Shown here one piece after another: positions 21,503 through 32,469 of a stretch of DNA of 64,000 bases. How positions within the stretch are numbered: the stretch's first letter is position 1; the number at the start of each line of letters is the position of its first letter. Source of the DNA: Humulus lupulus (taxonomy: Eukaryota; Streptophyta; Magnoliopsida; Rosales; Cannabaceae); contig NC_084798.1 in assembly GCF_963169125.1 (NCBI RefSeq), forward strand, positions 203,231,481-203,295,480. Direction: 5' to 3'. Below the pieces are notes generated by a model that saw only the letters and a list, made by a program, of their open reading frames with translations, did no database searches and was not told where the DNA came from. The position numbers and the translations under genes were made by a program.

Positions 21503-21833
21503 AATTTTATAGACAAAGCATGTCTATTTTTTAAAAAAAGATCCTGCATAAAACAAGCGAGTGCTTAAATTCACAATAGTGATAAGAGTCACGAAATGAC
21601 TCCCCCTGCCAAAAATAACCAAAGCACATGATTAAAACAATTGACAAAAACAATGAACAACCGCAGGTCAAAAAACATAATCAAAGCACACAAAAATAGA
21701 GTGCTCACTCTCCCCCTCATTGTCTAAGAAAATGCCACATAACAAAGGAAACACAACCAAAACAAAGACACAATTAGTGTTCTTTTACATTTATTGAAAG
21801 CAAATAAAAATAGATGGAAAAAAACAGTAACTG

Positions 21834-22751
21834 TCATGGAGCTGGAGTGGTAGATGCATTGATGATGTCCAAAGAAGCCAAAATTTGGCGTTGAGTATCC
21901 TCCATGGTAGTGAACCACTCAAAGAGACTTGCAATACATGTCTGGACAGAAGTGAGAGCAGTCGAAACAGCAGGAGAGTCAGGCTCAACATCTCCAGACC
22001 CAGAACCAGCCAAATTAATGCCCTTGACCTTTCGAGCTGTGGTAGGAGCATTGTCGTCTTTGATCTCTTTAACATTGTAGATAGGACCAACCAAAGGAGA
22101 AATCAAGGTCTCGTTTGACTTCTTCAAAGGACGTTGAGAGTCCAGCAGTTTGTAAATGACTTATGGAAACATCAAGTGTTGACCCTTACGTTTGGCACCA
22201 CTCAAGGACACTATCTGATCAAAGATAACAACAGCAAGATCGACAGTGACACCAGTCCTAATTTTGAATAATAGAAAGGCCATATCATGAGTGATGGTTG
22301 AGGAGTGAGTGGTGGGAAGCCAATTGAACGTGGCAAACTTAAAAAGTGCACCACAGTAGTGAGTAAGGTTTGAGACATGGAGAGATGCACTCGGTTCCCA
22401 CACCATAGCTTGGCCAACTAATTCAGACAAAACTTGATCCTTTGCAAACTCAATGGAGCCATCAATCTCCACAGGAACTAGATTTAGGACCTTAGCAATT
22501 TCGATAGGACTAAATTTATACCAATGACCCCTAACATTAACTTTATGAAACATAAATGAATTCTGATCTAACAACTCATCATTCAGATTTGAATAAAATT
22601 CCTTAACTACCCGAGGCACAAATGAGTGAGAAAGAGAAACAAGAACACTTAGAATCAAAGAGCCCAAGGGAATCAGAACATATAGAGAATTTAGTGAACA
22701 AATGAGGCAAGTTCGAAAATGGGTAAACGAATTTAGTGTGATAAATGCCAA
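21834..22751 (-). pseudogene. Third ORF of the SIRE-like element (env-position ORF)
   Basis: An ORF of about 306 codons in one frame with a single TAA (about 22158-22160) in the middle. The N-terminal part has VVKEFYSNLND, VRGHWYKFSP and LNLVPVEIDG, resembling the domain annotated in plants as 'putative plant transposon protein'. The residues around 22660-22740 are hydrophobic. The C-terminal part is Ser/Thr-rich with GSGSGDVEPDSP. Its place between pol and the 3' LTR is that of the env-like ORF of SIRE elements, but nothing in the sequence proves an envelope function. The region 21503-21833 holds no ORF. Confidence 0.6.
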
Positions 22752-23274
22752 AATATCTCATTTTAAAAAAAATATTCTTTCACACCTCAAAATTGGAAAC
22801 TTTTACAAGATTTTGAATATAATGGGATAAAACAATTCTTACATAGTCTAGTCAACAAGTATATGTGTGTGCATGTGTAATCAATTGGGCATTTCTTTTT
22901 GGCCTTTTAAAGCTAGGGTCATTGCCCATGTTTGACAATTGTAGCCTTTTTCAATTTGTAACCATACTGGAGGCTATAACTCTTATACCGATGGTAGCCC
23001 TTTACACTGGTAGAGTATTCTCCAATATAGGTAGCTCTTTTCTAGAATGGAGCTTGAAAAAGAAACTGGATTAAGGAATGCTCATACTAAAACGGACATA
23101 ATGAATTGATCAAATATAAATTGGAGGGTCTATAATTTTTCAAATATGGTTTTTATTCCTCACAAAGTATAAGAATTATAACGTTCATTTTCCAAAATTT
23201 GAAAAAATATGGTTACCAAATTTCTTCCAAATAGGACAAGAGATTTACACAATCACATATGCAAGGCAAGATAA
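22752..23274 (-). other. Spacer between third ORF and pol of the SIRE-like element
   Basis: AT-rich sequence internal to the element; no conserved domain was recognised on either strand. Confidence 0.5.
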
Positions 23275-23877
23275 TCAATTATTGGCAATTTCAAATAAAA
23301 CAAACCCCAAGAAATTCCTAAGGGAATCAAATCTGACCGTGTCTAAATCTTTAGTAAAAATATATGCAATTTGTTTGTTAGTCTCAACATATTCTAAAAT
23401 CAGATTTTTGTTTTCAACAAGTTCCCTGATAAAATGATGACAAATGTCAATATGTTTGGTGTGAGAGTGCTGAACAAGATTTTTGGAGATATTAATAGCA
23501 CTGGTATTATCACAAAAAATAGTTACAGTTTTATGGTCAAACCCATAGTCAGCCAACATTTGTTTCATCCACAAAAGTTGAGTACAACAGCTTCCAGCGG
23601 CTATGTACTCAGCCTCAGCTGTTGACAAGGAGATGAAATTTTGTTTTTTACTATGCCAGGAAACCAAATTGTTTCCTAGGTAAAAACAACCACCACTTGT
23701 ACTTTTGCGGTCATCAATGTTTCCTGCCCAATCTGCATCACTATAACACACATGGTTAGAGTTTGTTTCTTTGGAGTACCAAATTCTTAAATCAAGAGTA
23801 TTATTAATATAATGAATAATTCTTTTTACAACAGTCACATGAGACTCCATGGGGTTCCCTTGGAAGCGAGCACACAC
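23275..23877 (-). pseudogene. SIRE RNase H
   Basis: An intact 200-codon stretch carrying the copia RNase H: VCYSDADWAGNIDDRKSTSGG (first Asp), SLSTAEAEYIAAGSC (Glu), IFCDNTSAINISKN (Asp), HTKHIDICHHFIRE, and the terminal TKDLDTVRFDSLRNFLG. It is separated from RT by stops near 23880-23912. Confidence 0.88.
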
Positions 23878-23912
23878 TCCAACACTTTAACCGATGTCTG
23901 AACAACTAGCAG

Positions 23913-24518
23913 TTAAGTATAGAATTTGTAAAGAGTTGGATCAACTTTCATCCCATTCTCATCTTTAGATATTTTGACAGTGGTTCCCATGGGAGCTTTA
24001 GCAATTTTAGATGCATCGAGCCCAAATCTCTTCACCAAATTTCTGGCATACTTGTTTTGTGAAATGAAAAATCCCTCACTTGACTGCTTAACTTGGAGCC
24101 CTAAGAAAAAATTGAGCTCTCCCACCATGCTCATCTCAAACTCTTCCTGCATTTGTTTCACCAATTCATGTACTAGAGAGGCGTTAGTAGAACCAAACAC
24201 TATATCATCAACATATATTTGAGCTATCATAATATTTGTATCAACATTTTTGATAAAAAAAGTGTATTGTCTACTCCCCCTCTCTTGTACCCCTTTGAGA
24301 CCAAAAAAATGAGTTAGTCTCTCATACCAAGCCCGAGGGGCTTGTTTCAACCCATACAAAGCATTTTGTAGCTTAAAAACATGATTAGGAAAGTGAGGGT
24401 CTTCAAACCCTTTGGGTTGCTCAACATAAGCCTCTTCATTTAAGAATCCATTTAAAAAGGTGGATTTAACATCCATTTGGAATAATTCAAAGCCAAGAAC
24501 ACATGAAATAGCTAGCAA
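23913..24518 (-). pseudogene. SIRE reverse transcriptase
   Basis: A 201-codon open stretch with [43 protein letters not shown] and the catalytic QIYVDDIVFGSTN, then FLGLQVKQ. Upstream RT residues (24519-24662) are interrupted by stops. Canonical DVKTAFLNG reads DVKSTFLNG here. Confidence 0.88.
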
Positions 24519-24662
24519 TAGTCTTGTGGATTCAAGTCTTGCAACAGGGGTAAATGTCTCTTCAAAATAAATTTCTTCAACTTGAGTGTACCCCTATGCA
24601 ACTAGCCTAGCTTTATTTCTTATTATGGTGCCAAATTCATCAATTTTGTTTTTAGATATCCA

Positions 24663-25821
24663 TTATGTACCTATAACATTAGTATGGCTTGGTTTAGGGA
24701 CAATGATCCATACCTCATTCCTTGTGAATTGATCTAGCTCTTCTTGCATAGCATTAATCCATGATTCATCACTTAAGGCTTCCTTCACGTTTTTTGGTTC
24801 AAATGTAGAAGTAAAGAAAACAAATTGAACCAAGTTTACATAACTCTTTAGAGTGACCATACTCTCTTCAAGATTTCCCAAAATGAGATCAGAAGGGTGA
24901 TTCTTTTTTACTCTGGTTGAGGGTTCTTTTTTAATGGAGTTAGAAGAAGTAACTGGACTTTCCTTCTCTGTTCGTTCAATTGTTGTCACAACAGAATCTG
25001 TGTCTGATACATCATTAGCCGCTGTTGTCGCCGCTGAATGATGTTCTATCAGATCTAGTATCCCTTTATGTTGTTGAACATCAATGAACCTGTCAATTTC
25101 TTCCTCATGGTAGTACTCAGAAAAATCTTTTAGATCATCAACAACCACATTAGCAGATTCCATAACAGTTTGGGTTCTCATGTTATAAACATAATAGGCC
25201 CGACTATTATTTGAATAACCAAGAAAAACTCCCAAATTGCTTTTGGAATCAAATTTGTTCAGATTCTCACGATCTCTGAGAATATAACAAAGGCACCCAA
25301 AAACATGAAAATAATTGACATTGGGTTTTCTACCTTTCCAGATCTCATGAGTTTTATTTGTACCTGGATGCAGAAAAACACGATTAATTGTGTAGCAAGC
25401 AGTGTGAATTGCTTCAGCCCATAGTTTCTTTGTGAGTTTTTTGATATTTAGCATAACTCTGGTCATTTCCTGCAAGCCACAATTTTTCCGTTCCACAACC
25501 CCATTTTGTTCTGGGGTTTTGGGTGCCGAAAATTCATGGAAAATTCCAAAAGATTTACAATATTCATCATAAACTGAATTTTCAAACTCCTTACCATGAT
25601 CACTTCATATTCTTACAATTTTTTCTAATGTTGCAATTTTTGTCAACTCTTAGTCTTGTACATAGATTTTTAAACGTTTCAAATGTATCTGATTTTTCTC
25701 TTAAGAAATCTACCCAAGTAAATCTAGAAAAATCATCCACACTGACAAAAATGTATCTCTTACCATTAGTACTTTCAACATGTATAAGACCCATGAGATC
25801 CATATGCAATAATTCCAACAC
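24663..25821 (-). pseudogene. SIRE integrase core and linker
   Basis: The first catalytic aspartate is in LLHMDLMG (about 25806). The second is in a SDHG motif near 25598, preceded by a TGA. The glutamate is in VERKNCGLQEMTR at the start of the 24663-25496 frame. After the core come FGCLCYILRDRENLNKFDSKS, GVFLGYSNNSRAYYVYN and an acidic/Ser linker into the start of RT (WINAMQEELDQFTRNEVW). The frame breaks between 25497 and 25599. Confidence 0.85.
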
Positions 25822-26085
25822 ATTTGAATATTAATATCAGATAGAGTTTTATGTGAAACTTTCAACTGTTTTCCCAATTGACATGATTCACACTTATCAG
25901 GTGATTCTTTACCCAGCTTGGGTATGCAACGAATGAGACCTGCATTAGTAATCTATTTCAAAAAATTTGAAATTTATATGTCCAAATTTTTCATGCCACA
26001 AATGAGTATTATTAAAACTAGATGATGATGCATGACATGTAATTTTTTTTGGGGGGTGTGTAACAATTATCCAAAGAGCGAGAAC
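25822..26085 (-). pseudogene. SIRE GAG-preintegrase / integrase zinc module
   Basis: The minus strand gives THLWHEKFGHINFKFF near 25970-26010 and KCESCQLGKQLK near 25870-25900, the HH and CC halves of the zinc module, with stops between. At 26085 the frame is interrupted by Tekay-2; it continues at 38009. Confidence 0.75.
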
Positions 26086-29000
26086 TATAGTGATCCAACT
26101 ATCTCTAAGACCTTGGACCATTAGAACTACTAGACATATCTACTATTATGATACCAACATAAGAAATAACATAACTTTATTGGAAACCCAAAAGATTGTA
26201 CCAATAAAAAATAATATAAAATAAAATGTAATATGGTATGGGATCTCATTGTTTATAAAACATAAAACATAAACTTTAAATTTGTTTAACTACTATTTGC
26301 GGAATTACATCAAAACATGATTTAAAAGACTTAAAATAAATAACGTCGTCATCGATCGACACGCAGTCCATTCTTTCCATTCATCCTTAACACACAAGCC
26401 AAGCTGCCATGAATCCTCCTCCTTCCATATTCATTTTCTTGCATTAAGCTAAAAATAAAAGAGTGAGCCTAATGCCCAGCAAGGAAAATCTACTAACACA
26501 TAAATCATAAATCATAAGACTAAATCATAAACATATACAATAAAACATATGACTATAAAAGCATATATCATATAGGGCTACAATATTAATGACCGTTAAC
26601 TTATTAACATGGCATATGATAAATCATCTAGGTCCTCTGTCTACTAATCGAGGAAGGTTAGATCACATGGTAGTATATGATAACCCATCTAGGTTGTAAA
26701 GTCCAAGAACTTTACTTAGCTAAGTTAGATAGTAGTATTATAGTAAAAATAGTATTATCTTTATGACTATGGATTTTTGGTTCAGACCGGGATTTATTTG
26801 GACACTCATAGTAGTACTTGTAGATTTTCTAAGTTTAACCTATAGTTTAAGAATATTAATTTTAACCTAAGGTTTGATTAATATGACTGATATTGAGGAT
26901 AATATTTAGTATACTATAAGGTTTAAATAATAACCAATAGGATTATAGCACATGTTATGTATGGATTATTAATGATTAAGTATTTTGAGGATTAAATTTA
27001 TTAAGGGTAAAGTTTGAATGCTCTAAGGTCAGTCAGCAGCTTTGAAAACGTTTGAGGGCTTAGTCAAGGCTGTTTACTCAATTCAAATTAAGCTAAAAAT
27101 ATGTAATTTTGTGTTTAAATAATCAGTGTATGCCGATATATGGCAGCTATAGGGGGCGATATATCGCAGCACGAAGATACGAAAAACCCGAAACAATGCA
27201 CGTTTGCCTCGGGCATACTAGCCCAGGCGATATATCGCCTACAGGGGGCGATATATCGCCCCTCTCAGCATATTTTGAAAGTTTTTGAAATCGTTTTCCA
27301 TTCAACCCTTCAACCTCTTGATAAGTCCAGCACCTTTCTGAACGAGTCTTCAGCCTCTGCTGAACGATAATTGAAATTATTCTCACTTAAAAAGCCATTA
27401 TTTTTATTCAAGTTAAATGAGATCTTTTCATTCCTAAACTCTATAAATAGGACCTAGTACCCAGCCATTATTCACCTTTTACTCTAAGTTTAGAGGCTGC
27501 AAGTTGCTAGGTGAGTGTGAGAGTGTAAACACTTGGGTTAGGGAATCATAAGCTTGATCATCATAAGCTTATCAAATACTTGGGAAGTAAGGTTTTATAG
27601 CATTTCGGTTCAAGGTTTAGATTGGTCTTACAAGTCTTCAAGGTATTTCCACACTCTAGTTCATTGGTATTATTTTATTTAAGTTCTCATAGTCTTCTAC
27701 TTAGCCTTCTAACTTTATTCTTTATTTTGGTTAGGAAATCTAAGAACTTGTACATAAGTTTTTGGTAAGTATATTCTCAATGGTATAGTCCTTCCATTCT
27801 TTTCATCCCTTCTTTTTCAATGTACTCACCCTGTTATAAATGGTTTTTAGGAGTGTTTCCAAAGTCCCAACTCTGTCCTCATATGCCTGTATTTTGGTAA
27901 GGAAAATAGGATAGAATTTATATGTTATATGCTTGTATATGTTATCTTATGATTTTTATGTTATGCAATATGTTATGATATGTATGATTGTAGACTTGGG
28001 CATATGACCCATATGACTAACAAGCCCCATATAGATTATGGGCATATAACTTGCTTAGCTAGCAAGACCCCACTAATCTAATGGGCATATGACTTGTTTA
28101 GTCTATGGGACCCCAAGTGATAATGGCCATTATAGTATGTATGTGATATAAGTGTTATGTTATGTCATGTTATGTTTTTATGTTTTTATGAATTTTATGT
28201 GTATGGACTATGTGTTAGATTTTTCTTGCTAGGCATTAGGCTCACTCCTTTTTGTTTATATGTGCAGGAAAATAGCTATAGTGGCGGGAAAGGTTCGTGG
28301 ATGCTTGGGAAATGTGTATCGGTGATGAATGGATTCAAGGAGTCGAGAGTTTCGATTTCGAGGATGTAGTCTTTATTTATGGTTTATGTGTATTTTTTCG
28401 CACCTATTTATGTAATCTCTTTTCATTTCAATTAAGATATGTTTTCTTTTTAAAACAATGGGATCCCATATCTTGCTTTGAGTTTATGTAAGTTTAAACA
28501 TTGGTTTTTACAAGTTTTTAATAAAGTTATGGTATTTTCTCTTGTAAGTTTTATTAAGGATTAGTGTTTATGTATAGTTTTCGTTAATGGTCCAAAAGTC
28601 TAGAGTAGTTGGGTCATTACATAGGTCCTCTACTAGTCAAGGTAGGGTAAATCATAACTCTAAACCATGAAAATGATAAATAATCTTGGGGCTTGCTATC
28701 TAAGCAACTATAAGCCCCAAAGACTACAAGACATATTCATACATAAATATACATATCATAACGTAAAACATATAATAACATAAACATAAAAACACATATA
28801 ATCTATCCTATTTTCCTTACCAAAAGTTGGGATATTTGGGAACAAAAACGGGCTTAGAACACTCCTATAAACCAACAGTAAAAATGGTGAGTATCTCTAA
28901 AGAATAAAGATGAAATGAGAACTAAACCATCAAGAAGAAACTTACCAAGAAGAACCTTAAGTTTCAAGAAACTTAAATACCTAATCAAGAATCATAAACA

Positions 29001-30033
29001 AGAGTTAGGATCTGAATAAAAGAAAACTATAATATTATAAAGAACTGAACTTAGGAATAAGAATACCTTAAATGATCTTATGGATGATCTAAACCTCAAT
29101 ACCAAAATCACACTATATCTCACTTCCCAAGTGTTTAGAAAAGCTTAGAATGATAAAGCTTTAACCCAAAACTCAAGTGTATCTTTCTATAGTAACACTA
29201 GTAACTTGGAGGCTCTGAAGACTGCTTGAAGAATGAAGAAAATGACTGAGTACTAGGTCCTATTTATAGAGTTCAAGGAGTGAAACTAACCCCTTTTAAT
29301 TTGAATAAATAAATGATTATAAAATGAAAAGGAATTGAATTTTCGTTCAATAGACGCGTAGAACTCGGTCAAAATCATTCAAAGGCAGGTCAAAGTGGTT
29401 AAGGCTATTTTTAAAATTAAAAATCATCAACATTCAAAAATCATGCCTTGGATCCGATATATCGCCCCCCATAGGCGATATATCACCTCCCCCAAATTCC
29501 CAAGCCTCGTTCGTAAGTTCGTGCAAGGTTGACGTGTTTTCCGTATCTTTTGTAGGCGATATATCGACCCTTATAACTGTGATATATCGGCATAGGTTGA
29601 TATATCGAACACGTATTTGCACCTTTTCATCATATTTTGAATTGGATAAATAGCTTTGACTAAGTCATAATACGATCCCAACAAATTCTGGAAGGTTCTA
29701 GAGCTTCTAGATCTTTCTTTTATTAAAACTATCCATCAAAAATACTTAATTCCTTAATAATCATGATTATGACAAGTGTCATGCTCTTAATGGTTCTATC
29801 TAAACCTTAGGTTATAATAAACAATATATCAAGGACCAGCAATATTAATCAAACCTTATGTTATAATTAATATTCTTAAACTATAGGTTAAACTTATAAA
29901 ATCCATAACTATTGTTATGAGTTTCCAACTAATTCCCAGCTTGAACCAAAATCCACATAATCTATCATACTATAAACTACTACTAACTACTATTACTATC
30001 TAGCTAGCTAAGTAAATATTCTGGGACTCTACA
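26086..30033 (-). repeat. 3' LTR of Tekay-2, interrupted by a solo LTR
   Basis: LTR parts are 26086-26694 and 28627-30033 (2016 bp together). It begins TATAGTGATCC where the other copies begin TGTAATGACCC, so the terminal dinucleotide seems mutated, and ends GGACTCTACA. The dyad module is at 29455-29590 and the TATA box near 29268. Confidence 0.88.
26695..28621 (+). mobile_element. Solo family-A LTR inside the Tekay-2 LTR
   Basis: TGTAAAGTCC ... GGGTCATTACA, 1927 bp, flanked by taggt (26690-26694 and 28622-28626). It is in the opposite orientation to its host LTR. It has its own dyad module (27131-27262), TATA box (27442-27451), intron-like segment, 43 bp repeats (about 27993-28125) and AATAAAG near 28520. 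No internal region remains, as expected after recombination between the two LTRs of a full element. Confidence 0.92.
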
Positions 30034-30046
30034 ATTCTCCCCTACT
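30034..30046 (-). other. Polypurine tract of Tekay-2
   Basis: Sense AGTAGGGGAGAAT directly before the 3' LTR, identical to Tekay-1. Confidence 0.75.
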
Positions 30047-30069
30047 AAAAATAATTTCGTCCCTGAAAT

Positions 30070-30504
30070 TTACTTACCAAACAATTCTGGATACCGTGCT
30101 AACATGTCCTCCTCCAACTCCCACGTTGCCTCCCGTTCATAACTATTACTACATAGGACCTTGACTATCGAAATACTCTTAGACTGTAATTTCTTCATCC
30201 CTCTATCTAGGATGCTAACTGATCATTCCTCGTAACTCAAGTCTTTCTGGAGTGCTATCGTATAGTACTTGAGGACGTGAGATGGGTCTGACACATATCT
30301 ACGCAGCATCGAGATGTAGAACACATTGTGACTATCTGCTAGAGCTGGCGGTAGGGCTAATCTATATGCAATTGTTCCCACCTTGTCCAATATCTCAAAA
30401 GGACCTATAAACCGAGGACTAGGCTTGCTTTTCTTCCCAAACTGCTTCACACCGTTCATAGGAGATATCTTTAAGAAGACTTTATCTTCGACTTTGAATT
30501 CCAC
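30070..30504 (-). pseudogene. Integrase C-terminus and chromodomain of Tekay-2
   Basis: The frame 30223-30504 carries the GPY-type module (VFLKISPMNG, SPRFIGPFEILDKVGTIAYRLALP) and LRRYVSDPSHVL. After a stop near 30220 the chromodomain end (REATWELEEDMLARYPELF, about 30078-30150) leads to TAA at 30070-30072. Better preserved than in Tekay-1. Confidence 0.85.
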
Positions 30505-30537
30505 ATCACGCCGCTTGGCATTCGCATAACTATTCTG

Positions 30538-31515
30538 TCAGCTCTGAGCAGCGAGCATACGCTTTCTAATCAGCACTACTGCATCCTGAGCTTCTCTAAC
30601 AGCTTCAGGTCCAAGAAGCTGCCTTTTTCCTACCTCGTCCCAATGTAACGGTGATCGACACCTTCTTCCATAAAGTAACTCATAGGGTGCCATCCCGATC
30701 ATTGATTGGTAGCTATTGTTGTAGGAGAATTCTATAAGTGGCAAATACTTACTCCATGATCCTCTGAAATCAAGTAAACAAGCGCGCAACACCTCTAAAA
30801 TCGAAATGGTATGCTCGAACTTACCATCGGTCTGAGGATGAAATGTCGTACTAAGACTTAACTTGGTACCCATAGCTTGCTGCAAGCTTCCCCAAAATCT
30901 CGATGTAAACACCGATCCTCTATCGGATACTATGGTCTTAGGGGTTCCATTCAGTCTCACTATTTCTCTGACATAAAAATCTCCATACTGGTATGCTGTG
31001 TATGTAGTCTTGACAGGAAGAAAGTGAGCTGACTTGGTTAGTCTATCTATTACTACCCAAGCCGAGTCGTGCTACTTATTTGTTCGTGGTAATCCTATCA
31101 CGAAATCCATGGCTATGTCTTCCCTCTTCCATTCTGGAATACTAAGCGGTTGCAATAAGCCTGCAGGCCACTGATGTTCTGCTTTCACTTGCTAGCATAC
31201 TAAGCATTTAGACACATATTCTACTACATCTTTCTTCATTCCTAGCCACCAATACAATGCTTTAAGGTCGTGAGTCATCTTTGTCGACCCTAGGTGAACT
31301 GAGTATGGGGTATTATGCGCTTCTTCTAAAATCTTCATCTTAATCCCTTGATCATTCGGCACGCATACCCGATCCTTATATCTCAAGAACCTTTGCCCTG
31401 ATATTGAGAAATCTGTGGCCTTGCCTTCTTTAACTGCAGCTATGGGAGATACTAATGTGTCATCATGCCCTTGCCCAATCCGTATATCTCTTAATAGACT
31501 TGACTGGATGGACAA
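30538..31515 (-). pseudogene. Integrase of Tekay-2 (broken)
   Basis: The zinc module HNTPYSVHLGS ... CLVC lies at 31192-31320 and ends in a stop. The core after 31191 is frame-broken; the second aspartate lies in [13 protein letters not shown] and the glutamate position in FHPQTDGKFEHT (about 30814-30830), where the usual S-E is read F-E. YELLYGRRCRSPLHWDEVG follows. Confidence 0.82.
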
Positions 31516-32469
31516 GTTAGCCAGTTGACCAATGACTACTTCTATTTCAGCATTGATCAGCTCTTACTGTAGCGGCTTTTCTATTCCAGCTAACGTTGCT
31601 ATACTTCCATAACTCTTCCTACTTAGCGCATCAGCAACTACGTTTGCTTTTCCCAGGTGGTATAGGATTTCACAGTCATAATCCTTCACTAATTTTAACC
31701 ACCTGCGCTGCCTCATGTTGAGCTTCTTCTGCGTGAAGAAATACTTTAAGCTTTTGTAGTCCGTATAAATCTCACACTATTCTCCATAAAGATAATGGTG
31801 CCATATTTTTAATGCAAAGACCACCGCTTCCAACTCCATATCATGCGTTGGATAGCGTTGCTCATATTCCTTCAACTGGCTTGAGGTGTAGGCTATCACT
31901 CTGTCATTCTGCATCAGAACACAACCCAAACCTTGCTTCGACACATCACAGTAGACTACAAACTTGTCGTTTGGTGTCGATACACAACGTACTAATGCTG
32001 AGCATAACTTATCCTTAAACAACTGGAAGTTATCTTCACACTTATCAATCCAGTTGAACCTTTTGTTGTTTCCGGGTCAGGTTGGTAAGTGGAGTGGCTA
32101 TCTTAGAAAATCCCTATATAAACCTCCGATAATAACCTGCTAGCCCCAGAAAACTTCTTACCTCTGATACATTCTTAGATCTTGGTCAATCCTTCACAGC
32201 CTCTACCTTAGTTGGGTCTACAGCAACTCCGTCCTTGGATACTATGTGGCTGAGGAACGCTACCTGTGAAAGCCAAAATTCATACTTCTTGAACTTGGCG
32301 TAAAGTTGATGCACTTTCAATCGTAACATGGTCATTCTTAAATGTTCCTCGTGCTCGACTTCGTCCTTTAAGTATACCAAAATATCGTCGATGAACGCTA
32401 CGATGAATTTGTCCAATTAATCCTTGAAGACCCCATTCATTAAATCCATAAATGCGGCTGGAGCGTTGG
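31516..32469 (-). pseudogene. RNase H and RT C-terminal half of Tekay-2
   Basis: RNase H start: [20 protein letters not shown] and [18 protein letters not shown] (31777-32022). RT C-terminal part: [25 protein letters not shown] (FIDD intact) and KYEFWLSQVAFLSHIVSKDG (32186-32416). Frames are interrupted between them and again near 31770. RT is split by the solo LTR that follows at 32470. Confidence 0.82.
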
